Position numbers and translations under genes: made by a program
In this document: positions 50,769 to 61,700 of the stretch, in pieces
Layout of the letters: every line of letters starts with the position of its first letter
Numbering within the stretch: position 1 is the first letter of the stretch
Notes under the pieces: generated by a model
Told to the model about the DNA's origin: nothing
What the model saw: the letters and a program-made list of their open reading frames with translations, nothing else
The model's database searches: none
Source: Bacteroidota bacterium
Lineage (GTDB): Bacteria; Bacteroidota; Bacteroidia; Bacteroidales; F082
Direction: 5' to 3'
Assembly: GCA_023396415.1 (NCBI GenBank)
Contig: JAEWWJ010000101.1
Span: forward strand, 29,421 to 93,420
Length of the DNA stretch: 64,000 nucleotides

Positions 50769-53700
50769 TGTCGCTGATTGTTTATAAGTCATCGGCCGGT
50801 TCGGGAAAAACCTTCACTTTGGTACTCGAATACCTCGCCTTGGTGTTGAGGAAACCGAGCCTTTATCGCCATATTTTAGCCATAACTTTTACCAATAAAG
50901 CTGCCAACGAGCTCAAAGCACGGGTGATACAAGCACTTTGGTTACTGAGTTCGGCTGAAGCAAAATCAAGCAAGGCCCGTCAAGTGCTTGTTGTTCAATT
51001 GGCAAAACACGGACTTACCGATGAGGTGCTAATGGCCCGAAATGCAACCCTTGCTTTTAGTGCTATCTTGCATAATTTCAGTGACTTTAATATTGGTACC
51101 ATTGATGCATTTACCCATCGTTTGGTGCGCACTTTTGCGCGCGAGCTTGCCTTGCCCTCGGCTTTTAATGTTGAACTGAGCAGTCGTGTTTTATTGAGCG
51201 AAGTGGTGAACGATTTGATGGAAAAAGTGGGTTCCGATGCCTTTATCACAGAGGTGATCATTGATTTTGTCATGAATCGCGTGGAAGAAGAAGGTGATTG
51301 GAAGGTGGACAGGGCCTTGAAAAGTTATGCGGAGGAATTGATTGGTGAGGAAGCTTTTTTGATGATGAATACAACCTCCGCCACTGAAGATAAACATTGG
51401 TGGGCCATCCGAAAACACATTGGTGCTGAGGTTTCCCGTATTGAAGCAGGTTTTCGTTCAAAAGCGCAAAATATCCTCGATTTACTTCAAAGTGCCGGTA
51501 TTGCGCCTGAAAGTCTGGTCGGAAAAACAAGGGGGATTGGCCCTGTATTGCAGCGCATCTCCCAAGGCGAGTTGCAATCCATTTTTGAAGCTAAAACGAT
51601 TCATACCGGTTTTCAATCTGACTCTCCTTTCGTGAATAAATCTACCGATAAGGCTGTTCTTGCTGCTTTTGCCGGCATCGAAATATCGGTTCTATCTGAA
51701 TTTAAGGCGTTGGAAAATTGGTATGAAAGTACTTTTTCGCGCTTTCTTCTGCTCAAGTTGTTGCATAAAAACATACACGGCTTTGCACTCCAATCGAAAA
51801 TCATGGAAACGATGCAGGCCATCATCACGCAGAAACAGTTGGTCCATATTAGTGAATTTAATAAGCGTGTGGCCGAACTTTTGCAAAGCAGTGCCGTAGC
51901 TTTCATTTACGAACGCTTGGGCGAGAAATACCGTCATTTTTTACTTGATGAGTTTCAAGATACTTCGGTTCTTCAATGGCAAAATTTCCTGCCTTTAATT
52001 GAAAATTCGTTGGCATCGGGCCATCAAAACCTCATTGTGGGCGATGGGAAGCAGTCTATTTATCGCTTTAGAAATGGTGAATTTCAACAGTTTTTACTAT
52101 TGCCTCAAATTTTTCGCGCCAACGAAAATCTGAATCTTTTGCGCATTCAGCAGCTGCTGAAGCAAAACTATGTTGAAAAAAATCTCGATACTAACTACCG
52201 CTCGGCTAAGGACATCGTTGAATTCAATAATGATTTTTTTGATTTTCTTTTGCAAAAGCTCCCTACCACACTTCAAACGGTTTTCCACAATCAAAAGCAA
52301 AAAGTTTTTCAAACAGCAAAGTCAGGAACGGTTAGCTTCGATTTTTTCGACAAGGATGCTGACATGGATGCGCTCGTTTTGAAGCGTGTCATCGAAATTA
52401 TTTACAGTCAGCTTGAAGCCGGTTTTGCGCTTCGCGATATTGCCGTTCTTGTTTACAACAACGCTGTTGGAAATACCATTGCCAGGTTTCTGGCTTCTCA
52501 AGGAATGGCTGTGGTTTCTGCTGATTCCTTGTTGTTAAATGCCTCTTCATCAGTGCGTTTGATATATAACGCTCTGGTTTTTTATGCCTATCCACAAAAT
52601 ACACTCAACCGTTTTGAATTGCTGATGAACCTTTTCAGCAGTCCGGCTTACGATACAAATACACCAGATTCAAATTGGATGAATTTTTATAACGAAATGA
52701 GTTCGTCAGCACAAATTTCATATCTAAAAAACTTGATAAGCTGGCAAGAAATAATGCCCGGCACCGGTATTTATGATTTGGCTGAAAAACTTGTTAGGCT
52801 CTTACAGCTTCAAATCCCTGCCGATCCTTATGTCCAGTTTTTCTTGGACGAGATTTATGGTTTTCAAACAAAGGAGCAGAAAGGCTTAGACGCTTTTCTC
52901 GACTATTGGCGACAAGAAGGAAACAGCAAGTCAGTGGTGATTCCTGATAGCATGGATGCCGTTAAAGTGATGACGATTCACAAAGCTAAAGGATTGGAGT
53001 TTCCTGTGGTGATTTTCCCTTTTGCCAATAAATCCGTTTCCCAAACAACCAAAAAAAATCTTTGGTTAGACCTTAGTAATGAGGGCATTGAAGGTTTAAA
53101 TGCAGGATTTGTCAGTGCAAATAAAACGCTCCAAAGCACAACGTTTGGCCATATTTATGATGCGGAAAGCGATAAAACCAAGTTAGATAGCGTCAATATG
53201 CTTTATGTGGCTTTTACCCGGGCAGTAGATCGTTTGTTTGTTTTGGCTGATGTGCCAACGAGCGTCAACTTTTCTTTTCCTTTTTTCTTTAAAGATTATC
53301 TCGTCAATAAAGGTTTGTGGAGTGATGACTCTAAAAGTTATATCATTGGAAATGATTTAGATAGCCCTAAAGAACCCCAAATTGCACTGCAACAAGTACC
53401 TGCAACAAATTTGATGTTTGTGTCGGAGGAGTGGAACGGTCGTTTAATGGTGGCCCATGAGCCGGCCATGGCCAAGTTTGAAAAATGCCATGAAGCTCAA
53501 GCTTATGGAAATCTAATTCATGAAATATTTTCTCAGATTAAAATCTGGTCCGATGCCGTTCAAGTGCTTCAACGCTATGTTTCAAATGGTTATTTGAATA
53601 CAGAACAGTCAGTTGCTTTGACTGATTTGTTGCTGCGACTACAGAACGACGCAGCCATAGCTCCTCTGTTTTCTCCCGAAGTAAAGGTGAAAACTGAAGT

Positions 53701-53926
53701 CGAGCTTTTAGCAAAGACAGGTAAGATTTATCGTACTGATCGCTATGTTGAGTTTTCGGAAAAGGTGGTGTTACTCGACTATAAAACCGGCACAAAAGAC
53801 GCTCATCATCAACGGCAGATGAAACAATATGTCCAGGTGGTGAGCGATTTACAACCAAAACCTATCGAAGCTTTTTTACTGTATCTCGATGATCTCACCG
53901 ATTATCAGGTTGAGCGGGTGGAATAA
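50768..53926 (+). CDS. AddA/RecB-like UvrD-family helicase with C-terminal nuclease
   Basis: 1052 residues. SF1A helicase motifs appear in order: I SSAGSGKTFTL (8-18), Ia ITFTNKAANELKARV, II LLDEFQDTSVLQW, III VGDGKQSIYRFRNGEFQ, IV region DTNYRSAKDIVEFN, V VMTIHKAKGLEFPVVIFP and VI NMLYVAFTRAVDRLFVL. The C-terminal 170 residues show a RecB-type PD-(D/E)XK nuclease: YGNLIHEIFSQI, YRTDRYVE, VVLLDYKTGTKD and QMKQYVQVV. It should unwind and resect double-strand DNA ends to feed RecA recombination. Bacteroidota usually encode an AddB-like partner beside it; none is here. The start overlaps the previous stop as TAATG, and a terminator follows. Confidence 0.92.
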   Translation: MSLIVYKSSAGSGKTFTLVLEYLALVLRKPSLYRHILAITFTNKAANELKARVIQALWLLSSAEAKSSKARQVLVVQLAKHGLTDEVLMARNATLAFSAILHNFSDFNIGTIDAFTHRLVRTFARELALPSAFNVELSSRVLLSEVVNDLMEKVGSDAFITEVIIDFVMNRVEEEGDWKVDRALKSYAEELIGEEAFLMMNTTSATEDKHWWAIRKHIGAEVSRIEAGFRSKAQNILDLLQSAGIAPESLVGKTRGIGPVLQRISQGELQSIFEAKTIHTGFQSDSPFVNKSTDKAVLAAFAGIEISVLSEFKALENWYESTFSRFLLLKLLHKNIHGFALQSKIMETMQAIITQKQLVHISEFNKRVAELLQSSAVAFIYERLGEKYRHFLLDEFQDTSVLQWQNFLPLIENSLASGHQNLIVGDGKQSIYRFRNGEFQQFLLLPQIFRANENLNLLRIQQLLKQNYVEKNLDTNYRSAKDIVEFNNDFFDFLLQKLPTTLQTVFHNQKQKVFQTAKSGTVSFDFFDKDADMDALVLKRVIEIIYSQLEAGFALRDIAVLVYNNAVGNTIARFLASQGMAVVSADSLLLNASSSVRLIYNALVFYAYPQNTLNRFELLMNLFSSPAYDTNTPDSNWMNFYNEMSSSAQISYLKNLISWQEIMPGTGIYDLAEKLVRLLQLQIPADPYVQFFLDEIYGFQTKEQKGLDAFLDYWRQEGNSKSVVIPDSMDAVKVMTIHKAKGLEFPVVIFPFANKSVSQTTKKNLWLDLSNEGIEGLNAGFVSANKTLQSTTFGHIYDAESDKTKLDSVNMLYVAFTRAVDRLFVLADVPTSVNFSFPFFFKDYLVNKGLWSDDSKSYIIGNDLDSPKEPQIALQQVPATNLMFVSEEWNGRLMVAHEPAMAKFEKCHEAQAYGNLIHEIFSQIKIWSDAVQVLQRYVSNGYLNTEQSVALTDLLLRLQNDAAIAPLFSPEVKVKTEVELLAKTGKIYRTDRYVEFSEKVVLLDYKTGTKDAHHQRQMKQYVQVVSDLQPKPIEAFLLYLDDLTDYQVERVE

Positions 53927-53958
53927 AAAAAGGCCAACATTTCTGAAGGCCTTTTTTT
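53925..53958. terminator. Bidirectional terminator between the helicase gene and DUF3467
   Basis: Stem of an A run plus GGCC (53925-53935) with GGCC plus a T run (53948-53958), 12-base loop. It begins at the helicase stop codon and ends five bases before the DUF3467 stop, so it terminates both convergent units. Confidence 0.88.
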
Positions 53959-53962
53959 ATTT

Positions 53963-54271
53963 TTATGCTTGCGCGGTAGGGCCGCCCAGCGAAAAAGGTG
54001 GCATTCCATCGCCACTTGATTCTTTAATGGTTCCGTGGATGGATTCATACTTTTTGATGTTATCAAGCAAAGCTTTATAAAGTCTTTTGGCGTGTTCAGG
54101 GGTTAAAATAATCCTTGATTTCACCTTGGCTTTTTGCACACCTGGCATCAATTTCACAAAGTCAACCACAAATTCCGAATGGGAGTGAGTGATGATGGCC
54201 AAATTAGAATAAATCCCTTCGGCAACTTCTTCACTTAACTCAATATTGATTTGATTTTTATTGTCTGTCAT
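53963..54271 (-). CDS. DUF3467 domain-containing protein
   Basis: 102 residues: INIELSEEVAEGIYSNLAII, THSHSEFVVDFVKLMPG, KAKVKSRIILTPEHAKRL and a GGP-containing tail. This is the DUF3467 family, a small cytoplasmic protein that in Bacteroidota regularly follows rpoC, suggesting a link with transcription or with RNA polymerase; no biochemical role is established. Two tandem ATGs (54271 and 54274) are possible. A long perfect hairpin separates it from rpoC. Confidence 0.9.
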   Translation of the reverse strand: MTDNKNQINIELSEEVAEGIYSNLAIITHSHSEFVVDFVKLMPGVQKAKVKSRIILTPEHAKRLYKALLDNIKKYESIHGTIKESSGDGMPPFSLGGPTAQA

Positions 54272-54287
54272 CATTTTTTGTATTATA

Positions 54288-54324
54288 CGGTTTTCCTTTG
54301 GTCTTTTGAACCAAAGGAAAACCG
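54288..54324. other. Perfect 15-bp hairpin between rpoC and DUF3467
   Basis: Arms CGGTTTTCCTTTGGT (54288-54302) and ACCAAAGGAAAACCG (54310-54324), 7-base loop, no mismatches. On the transcribed (minus) strand it is followed by TATAATAC rather than a U run, so it does not look like a terminator; an RNA-processing or stability element is more likely. Confidence 0.65.
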
Positions 54325-54331
54325 AAATTAT

Positions 54332-57300
54332 TTATCTACTCTTGTCGCTACCAATTTTAAGTTTTTGTGAGGTAGCTTCCATAACAGCTTCATACTCAGC
54401 CCTTGAACCAACAATCAGGTCATCGTACTCGAGCAATCCGGTTCCGGCAGGAATTTTATGTCCAACAATTACGTTCTCTTTCAAACCTCTCAGTTCGTCC
54501 GATTTTGCATTGATGGAGGCTTGGGTGAGTACCTTGGTCGTTTCCTGGAACGAAGCAGCAGAAATAAAGCTATTGGTTTGCAGCGATGCTCTCGTGATAC
54601 CTTGCAGAACTTGGAATGCAGTGGCAGGTTTGGCGTCACGCGCTTCAATGAGTTTTTTGTCTCTGCGTTTGAGAATCGAGTTTTCGTCCCGCATCTTACG
54701 TGCAGTAATGATTTGCCCATGGTGCATAAGCTCGGAATCACCTGGATCGGTAATTACTTTTTTGCCAAAGATTTCATCATTTTCTTCCTGAAAATCAGTT
54801 TTATTCACCAGCTCGCCTTCGAGGAAACGTGTATCACCCGGATCTTCGATCTCCACCTTGCGCATCATTTGTCTAACAATAACTTCAAAGTGTTTGTCGT
54901 TGATTTTCACACCTTGTAAGCGATATACCTCTTGAACTTCGTTCACGATATATTCCTGAACCTTCATGGGTCCCTTAATGGCCAAGATGTCGGCTGGTGT
55001 CATTGCTCCTTCCGAAAGGGGTGTGCCTGCTTTTACAAAGTCGTTTTCCTGAGCTAAAATTTGTTTCGACGTTGGAATCAAATAACTCTTTTCTTCTCCG
55101 GTTTTTGAAGTAACAATCACTTCGCGGTTACCTCTTTTGAGCTTTTTGCCAAACGACACTTCACCATCAATCTCAGAAACAACGGCTGGTTCAGAAGGGT
55201 TACGTGCTTCAAACAATTCGGTAACGCGCGGCAGACCTCCGGTGATGTCGCCCGACTTGCCAATCGCCCTTGGAATTTTTACCAACATACCTCCTGCTTG
55301 GATGCGGTCGCCCTCTTCAACTACAATGTGCGATCCCACAGGAATGTCGTAGGTCTTGATGAGAACATTGTCTTTGTCTAAAATTTTGATAAAGGGGTTC
55401 TTCGCTTTGATTCGGCTTTCGATGATTACCTTTTCATTGTAGCCCGTTTGTTCGTCCGATTCAACGCGATAAGTTACGCCTTCGAGAATGTTTTCAAAAC
55501 TGATTTTGCCATCATATTCGGAAAGGATTACCGCGTTGTAAGGATCCCAATCGCTTATACGGTCGCCTTTTTTAACTTCGGCGCCATTTTTAACAAACAA
55601 ATTGGCGCCATAGGGGATATTTCCTGAGGTGAGCACAATGCCTGTTTTCTTATCAACAATCTTCATCTCGGCCGAGCGTCCAATGACAACGTCAACGGTT
55701 TGCCCATCACGTGATGTTTCAACGGCTCTTAACTCCTCTAATTCAAGGATACCATCGAATTTGGCTTCAACTTTCGACATAATGGCGATGTTACCTGCCG
55801 TACCTCCTACGTGGAAAGTACGTAATGTAAGCTGCGTTCCCGGTTCACCGATGGATTGTGCCGCAATAACACCCACAGCCTCACCTTTTTGAACCAGTTT
55901 ACCTGAGGCAAGATTACGTCCATAGCAGTTGGCACAAACGCCTTGCTTGGATTCGCAGGTCAACACCGATCTGATTTCAACACCTTCAATGGGTGAGTTT
56001 TCAATGACAACCGCAAGCTCTTCAGTGATTTCTTCGCCTCCGAGAAGAATCAATTCTCCTGTTTGGGGATGATAAACATCGTGAAGGGCTACCCTGCCTA
56101 ATATTCTGTCGTAAAGGGTTTCTACAACTTCTTCACTCTTTTTGAGAGCCGAAATTGTTAATCCACGCAATGTACCACAGTCTCTTTCGGTGATAACAAC
56201 ATCTTGTGATACGTCAACCAAACGACGGGTGAGGTAACCAGCATCAGCAGTTTTCAACGCGGTATCGGCCAAACCTTTACGTGCACCGTGGGTTGAGATG
56301 AAGTACTCTAGTACCGACAGCCCTTCTTTAAAGTTGGACAAAATAGGGTTTTCGATAATTTCACCACCGCTGGCGCTTGATTTTTGCGGCTTGGCCATCA
56401 GACCCCTCATTCCTGAAAGCTGGCGAATTTGTTCTTTTGAACCCCTCGCGCCTGATTCGAGCATCATGAAAACCGGGTTAAAGCCTTGATCGTCTTGCGA
56501 CAGATTGGTCATCACTGTATTGGTCAAACGTGAGTTGGTATGTGTCCAAATATCAATAATTTGGTTGTAGCGTTCGTTGTTGGTGATGAATCCCATATTG
56601 TAGTTGGCCAGAACTTCTGAAACCTCCTCGTCAGCCTGGCGGATCAACTCACCTTTCACTGTCGGGATTTTCACATTGCTGAGGTTAAACGAAAGTCCTC
56701 CTTTGAAGGCCATTTTAAAGCCTAAGTTTTTGATGTCATCTAAAAACTTAGCCGCAGCTGCCGTACCTTGCTTTTTCACCATCGAACCGATGATGTCGCG
56801 CAATGATTTTTTTGTAAGAAGTTGATTTACAAATCCATATCCTTTTGGAACTACTTCGTTAAATAGAACCCTACCCACTGTTGTTTCGGTGAGTTTATTC
56901 ACAATGGCATCACCTTCTTTGATGTCAACTTTTACATGTATGATGGCATGTAGGTCAGCCCTTTTTTCATTGTAGGCAATAATCACTTCCTCCGGTGCAT
57001 AAAAGCGCATTCCTTCACCTTTTACAGGGTGCTCAGGGGTGCTTTTGCGGGCCTTGGTGATGTAGTACAATCCAAGAACCATGTCTTGAGAAGGAACGGT
57101 GATAGGCGCACCGTTGGCCGGGTTCAGGATATTGTGTGAAGCCAGCATCAAAATTTGAGCCTCCAAAACGGCAGCATTTCCAAGTGGCACGTGAACGGCC
57201 ATCTGGTCTCCGTCAAAGTCGGCATTGAAAGCAGTACAAACCAAAGGATGCAACTGAATGGCCTTCCCTTCAACGAGCTTAGGTTGAAAGGCTTGTATCC

Positions 57301-58639
57301 CTAAACGGTGAAGGGTAGGGGCACGGTTGAGCAAAATGGGATGGCCTTTAAGAATGTTTTCGAGGATATCCCAAACGATGGGGTCTTTTCTGTCAACAAT
57401 TTTTTTGGCTGATTTAACTGTCTTTACAATGCCACGCTCCAACATCTTACGGATGATGAATGGCTTAAACAGCTCTGAGGCCATATCTTTTGGAATACCG
57501 CATTCGTTCAGGTTCAGTTCAGGACCAACAACGATTACCGAACGACCTGAATAGTCAACACGCTTTCCAAGTAAGTTCTGACGGAATCGTCCTTGTTTAC
57601 CTTTTAGGCTGTCGCTGAGTGATTTAAGTGGTCTGTTTGATTCTGTTTTTACTGCACTGGCCTTGCGTGAGTTATCGAACAACGAATCAACAGCTTCCTG
57701 TAACATACGTTTTTCGTTCCGCATGATCACGTCTGGCGCTTTAATTTCGATGAGTCGTTTCAAACGGTTGTTACGAATAATCACTCGACGGTAAAGATCG
57801 TTTAGGTCGGAGGTGGCAAATCGTCCACCATCCAACGGTACCAAAGGTCTAAGTTCGGGTGGAATTACCGGAACTACTTTGGTAATCATCCATTCTGGAC
57901 GATTCTCAATGCGGGTGCGGGCATCGCGGAAGGCTTCAAACACTTGAAGGCGTTTGAGGGCTTCTTGTTTACGTTGTTGCGAAGTTTCAGTGTTGGCTTT
58001 GTGACGCAGGTCGAAGGAAATTTGATCCAAATCGAGGCGCGCCAACAAATCGTGAATTGCTTCTGCCCCCATTTTGGCAATAAACTTATTGGGGTCAGAA
58101 TCAGGCAGATGCTGATTGTCAGCAGGCAAAGCTTCAACTATATCAATATATTCTTCCTCAGTGAGGAAGTCCATCACTTGCAGGCCTGCCTCTAATTTTA
58201 TACCCGGCTGAATGATCACATATCTTTCATAATAGATGATCATATCGAGTTTTTTGGTTTGCAATCCAAGCAAAGCACCAATTTTGTTGGGCAATGAGCG
58301 GAAATACCAAATATGTGCGACAGGAACTACCAATTGGATATGTCCCATCCGTTCTCTTCTTACCTTTTTCTCAGTAACTTCAACACCGCAACGGTCGCAA
58401 ATGATTCCTTTATATCTGATACGTTTGTATTTGCCACAATGACATTCCCAGTCTTTTACTGGTCCGAAAATGCGTTCACAGAACAACCCATCACGTTCGG
58501 GTTTGTATGTCCTGTAATTGATTGTTTCAGGTTTGAGGACCTCGCCACTCGAACGTTCCAGAATGGATTCGGGAGAAGCAAGGCTAATGGTTATTTTTGA
58601 AAAGTTACTGCTGATCGTACTGTCTTTCCTGAAAGCCAT
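54332..58639 (-). CDS. rpoC: DNA-directed RNA polymerase subunit beta'
   Basis: 1435 residues. The N-terminal zinc ribbon uses C66, C68, C81 and C84 (CHCGKYKRIRYKGIICDRCG); the bridge between clamp and core has LGKRVDYSGRSVIVVGPEL, and the catalytic Mg motif is NADFDGDQMAVHVPL at about residues 470-484. The trigger-loop/bridge-helix region reads SGARGSKEQIRQLSGMRGLM, the second zinc site is CESKQGVCANCYG, and the end has the conserved IVGHKIPAGTGL. It carries the catalytic half of the polymerase cleft. It starts 69 bases after rpoB and is followed by DUF3467. Confidence 0.98.
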   Translation of the reverse strand: MAFRKDSTISSNFSKITISLASPESILERSSGEVLKPETINYRTYKPERDGLFCERIFGPVKDWECHCGKYKRIRYKGIICDRCGVEVTEKKVRRERMGHIQLVVPVAHIWYFRSLPNKIGALLGLQTKKLDMIIYYERYVIIQPGIKLEAGLQVMDFLTEEEYIDIVEALPADNQHLPDSDPNKFIAKMGAEAIHDLLARLDLDQISFDLRHKANTETSQQRKQEALKRLQVFEAFRDARTRIENRPEWMITKVVPVIPPELRPLVPLDGGRFATSDLNDLYRRVIIRNNRLKRLIEIKAPDVIMRNEKRMLQEAVDSLFDNSRKASAVKTESNRPLKSLSDSLKGKQGRFRQNLLGKRVDYSGRSVIVVGPELNLNECGIPKDMASELFKPFIIRKMLERGIVKTVKSAKKIVDRKDPIVWDILENILKGHPILLNRAPTLHRLGIQAFQPKLVEGKAIQLHPLVCTAFNADFDGDQMAVHVPLGNAAVLEAQILMLASHNILNPANGAPITVPSQDMVLGLYYITKARKSTPEHPVKGEGMRFYAPEEVIIAYNEKRADLHAIIHVKVDIKEGDAIVNKLTETTVGRVLFNEVVPKGYGFVNQLLTKKSLRDIIGSMVKKQGTAAAAKFLDDIKNLGFKMAFKGGLSFNLSNVKIPTVKGELIRQADEEVSEVLANYNMGFITNNERYNQIIDIWTHTNSRLTNTVMTNLSQDDQGFNPVFMMLESGARGSKEQIRQLSGMRGLMAKPQKSSASGGEIIENPILSNFKEGLSVLEYFISTHGARKGLADTALKTADAGYLTRRLVDVSQDVVITERDCGTLRGLTISALKKSEEVVETLYDRILGRVALHDVYHPQTGELILLGGEEITEELAVVIENSPIEGVEIRSVLTCESKQGVCANCYGRNLASGKLVQKGEAVGVIAAQSIGEPGTQLTLRTFHVGGTAGNIAIMSKVEAKFDGILELEELRAVETSRDGQTVDVVIGRSAEMKIVDKKTGIVLTSGNIPYGANLFVKNGAEVKKGDRISDWDPYNAVILSEYDGKISFENILEGVTYRVESDEQTGYNEKVIIESRIKAKNPFIKILDKDNVLIKTYDIPVGSHIVVEEGDRIQAGGMLVKIPRAIGKSGDITGGLPRVTELFEARNPSEPAVVSEIDGEVSFGKKLKRGNREVIVTSKTGEEKSYLIPTSKQILAQENDFVKAGTPLSEGAMTPADILAIKGPMKVQEYIVNEVQEVYRLQGVKINDKHFEVIVRQMMRKVEIEDPGDTRFLEGELVNKTDFQEENDEIFGKKVITDPGDSELMHHGQIITARKMRDENSILKRRDKKLIEARDAKPATAFQVLQGITRASLQTNSFISAASFQETTKVLTQASINAKSDELRGLKENVIVGHKIPAGTGLLEYDDLIVGSRAEYEAVMEATSQKLKIGSDKSR

Positions 58640-58672
58640 ATTGTTGTGATCTGTTAGTTAAAAGATTGTGAA

Positions 58673-58699
58673 ATGCAGCCCCAGAAACTGAGGCTGCAT
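58673..58699. other. Hairpin between rpoB and rpoC
   Basis: Outer arms ATGCAGCC (58673-58680) and GGCTGCAT (58692-58699) enclose, after a C-A mismatch, CAG-AAA-CTG. There is no U run directly behind it on the minus strand. It lies in the 69-base rpoB-rpoC gap, ten bases past the rpoB stop. Confidence 0.6.
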
Positions 58700-58708
58700 A
58701 ATGATTTT

Positions 58709-61700
58709 TTAGTCGAAAGTTATTTCGAGGCCTAAACCGCGAAGCTCATGGATGAGTACATTAAACGATTCGGGTATGCCCGGAGTTGGCATATTATCGC
58801 CTTTCACGATGGCTTCGTATGTTTTGGCTCTACCCACAACATCATCCGATTTAACGGTGAGAATTTCCTGCAAGATGTTGCTTGCGCCAAAGGCTTCGAG
58901 GGCCCAAACTTCCATCTCACCAAAGCGCTGTCCCCCAAATTGGGCTTTACCTCCAAGTGGCTGCTGTGTAATCAGGGAGTAAGGCCCGATGGAGCGTGCG
59001 TGCATTTTGTCGTCAACCATGTGATGGAGTTTTAACATATAAATGTAACCCACCGTTGCCGGCTGATCGAAGCGCTCACCGGTTCCTCCGTCATAAAGAT
59101 AGACGCTTCCGTTTTCGGGAAGTCCTGCTTTGGTCAGGTAGCCGTTGATTTCGTCAATATGCGCTCCATCAAAGATAGGGGTAGCAAATCTAACACCGAG
59201 TTTAGCTCCTGCCCAACCCAAAACAGTTTCGTAAATCTGTCCAAGGTTCATACGCGAGGGAACACCCAGCGGGTTCAAAACAATGTCAACAGGTGTGCCA
59301 TCTTCTAAGAAAGGCATGTCCTCTTCGCGCACGATACGGGCAACAATACCTTTATTACCGTGCCTACCGGCCATTTTATCACCAATATTGAGTTTACGTT
59401 TTTTAGCTACATACACTTTAGCCATCTGAACAATGCCATTGGGCAGTTCATCACCTACGGTAGCCACAAACTTTTTACGGTTGTAAATCCCGTAGTACTC
59501 TTTGTGTTTGATGTTGTAGTTGTGAATGAGCGTTTTAATCTTTTCGTTGTCCTCCTTGTCGGTGGTCCACTTATTAGGATTAATAGAAGCAAAGTCAATA
59601 GCCAACAACGATTTTTGGGTAAACTTGGCTTTTTTAGGAATGATGGTTTCTTTGTAGTTATTCATCACGCCTTGCGATGTTCTGTTATTGAGAATCATCA
59701 ACAATTTGTCAACCAGTTTATTCTTAAGGTCAGTAGATTGACGGTTGAACTGTTCTTCAAGCTCTTGAACCAAATCTTTATCTTTGGCTTTCGATTTACG
59801 GTCTTTGATGACTCTCGAGAACAATTTTTTGTCAATAACAACACCTTTCATTGACGGTGGTGCTTTCAATGAGGCGTTCTTTACGTCACCTGCCTTGTCG
59901 CCAAATATGGCTCTGAGGAGCTTCTCTTCTGGTGTTGGATCGCTTTCTCCTTTAGGAGTAATTTTTCCAATCAGGATGTCGCCTTCAGTAACTTCGGCAC
60001 CAATACGGATGAGGCCGTTCTCGTCGAGGTCCTTGGTGGCTTCGGCACTTACGTTTGGAATGTCATTGGTAAGCTCTTCAATGCCGCGTTTGGTATCTCT
60101 TACTTCGAGTGAAAACTCTTCGATGTGAATAGAGGTGAAGATGTCATCTTTTACAATCTTTTCCGAGATAACGATGGCATCCTCAAAATTATACCCTTTC
60201 CAAGGCATGAAAGCCACCATTAGATTACGTCCAATAGCAAGCTCACCATTTTGGGTGGCGTAGCCTTCGCACAACACCATACCTTTAGTAACGCGATCGC
60301 CTCTGTGAACGATAGGTTTAAGGTTGATGCTTGTGTTTTGATTGGTTCGGATATATTTGGTGAGATGATAAGTTTTCACATCTTCATCGAAACTCAGAAT
60401 TTTCTCCTCTTCAGTTCTATCGTAGCGTATGGTAATTTTAGTAGCATCAACAAAGATGACCTCACCTTCGCCTTCAGCATTGATGAGAACGCGTGAATCT
60501 TCGGCAACAGAACGTTCAATTCCAGTTCCAACAATGGGTGTTTCAGGCTGTAAAAGTGGTACAGCTTGACGCATCATGTTAGATCCCATGAGGGCACGGT
60601 TGGCGTCATCATGTTCGAGGAAAGGAATCAATGAAGCTGCAATAGACGCGATTTGGTTCGGTGCCACGTCAATTAAGTCAACCTTTTCGCGGTCAATAAT
60701 TGGGTAATCTGCAAGATACCTAACTTTTATCCTTTCCTCTTCGAAGAGGCCGGTTTTTTGTATTGCAGTGGTAGCTTGCGCGATAATTTTATCCTCTTCT
60801 TCCTCGGCGCTAAGGTAAACAGGATCGTTGTTTAAGTCAACAACACCTTCGTTTACTACACGATAAGGTGTTTCAATGAATCCTAATTTATTGATTTTAG
60901 CATAAACGCACAAAGAGGAAATCAATCCGATGTTGGGGCCTTCCGGAGTTTCAATGGTACACAAACGACCATAGTGGGTGTAGTGAACGTCGCGCACCTC
61001 AAAACCGGCTCTTTCGCGCGAAAGACCTCCTGGTCCGAGGGCTGAGATTCTTCTCTTATGGGTAACTTCCGACAGGGGGTTGGTTTGATCCATGAACTGC
61101 GAAAGCTGGTTGGTGCCAAAAAAGGAGTTGATGACCGATGAGAGTGTCTTTGCGTTGATAAGGTCGGTTGGGGTAAACACCTCGTTGTCGCGAACGTTCA
61201 TACGTTCACGGATGGTGCGTGCCATACGGGCCAAACCTACCCCAAACTGGGCATAAAGTTGTTCGCCAACTGTACGCACACGACGGTTGCTCAAGTGGTC
61301 AATATCATCCACTTCGGTTTTCGCATTGGCGAGTTCAACCAAGTATTTAATGATAGAGATAATATCTTCCTTAGTAAGAACTTTGGTATCGGCAGAAGTG
61401 CTTAAATTAAGTTTGCGGTTGATTCTGTATCGGCCAACTTCGCCTAAATCATATCGCTTATCGGAGAAGAACAATTTATCAATAATACCTCTCGCTGTTT
61501 CTTCATCAGGTGGCTCTGCGTTTCTCAACTGTCGGTAAATAAACTCAACTGCCTCTTTTTCGGAGTTGGCAGTATCTTTTTGCAGCGTGTTAAAAATAAT
61601 CGAGTATTCCGAGGTGTTAAAATCTTCACGGTGCAGTAGAATTGCCTTAACTCCCGAATCCACAATGAGGTCAATGTGGTCGTTTTCGAGAATGGTTTCT

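Noticed and set aside
59360..60128. Long plus-strand frames opposite rpoB
   Set aside because: Antisense shadows of a highly conserved gene; amino acid composition is atypical and no start signals are present.
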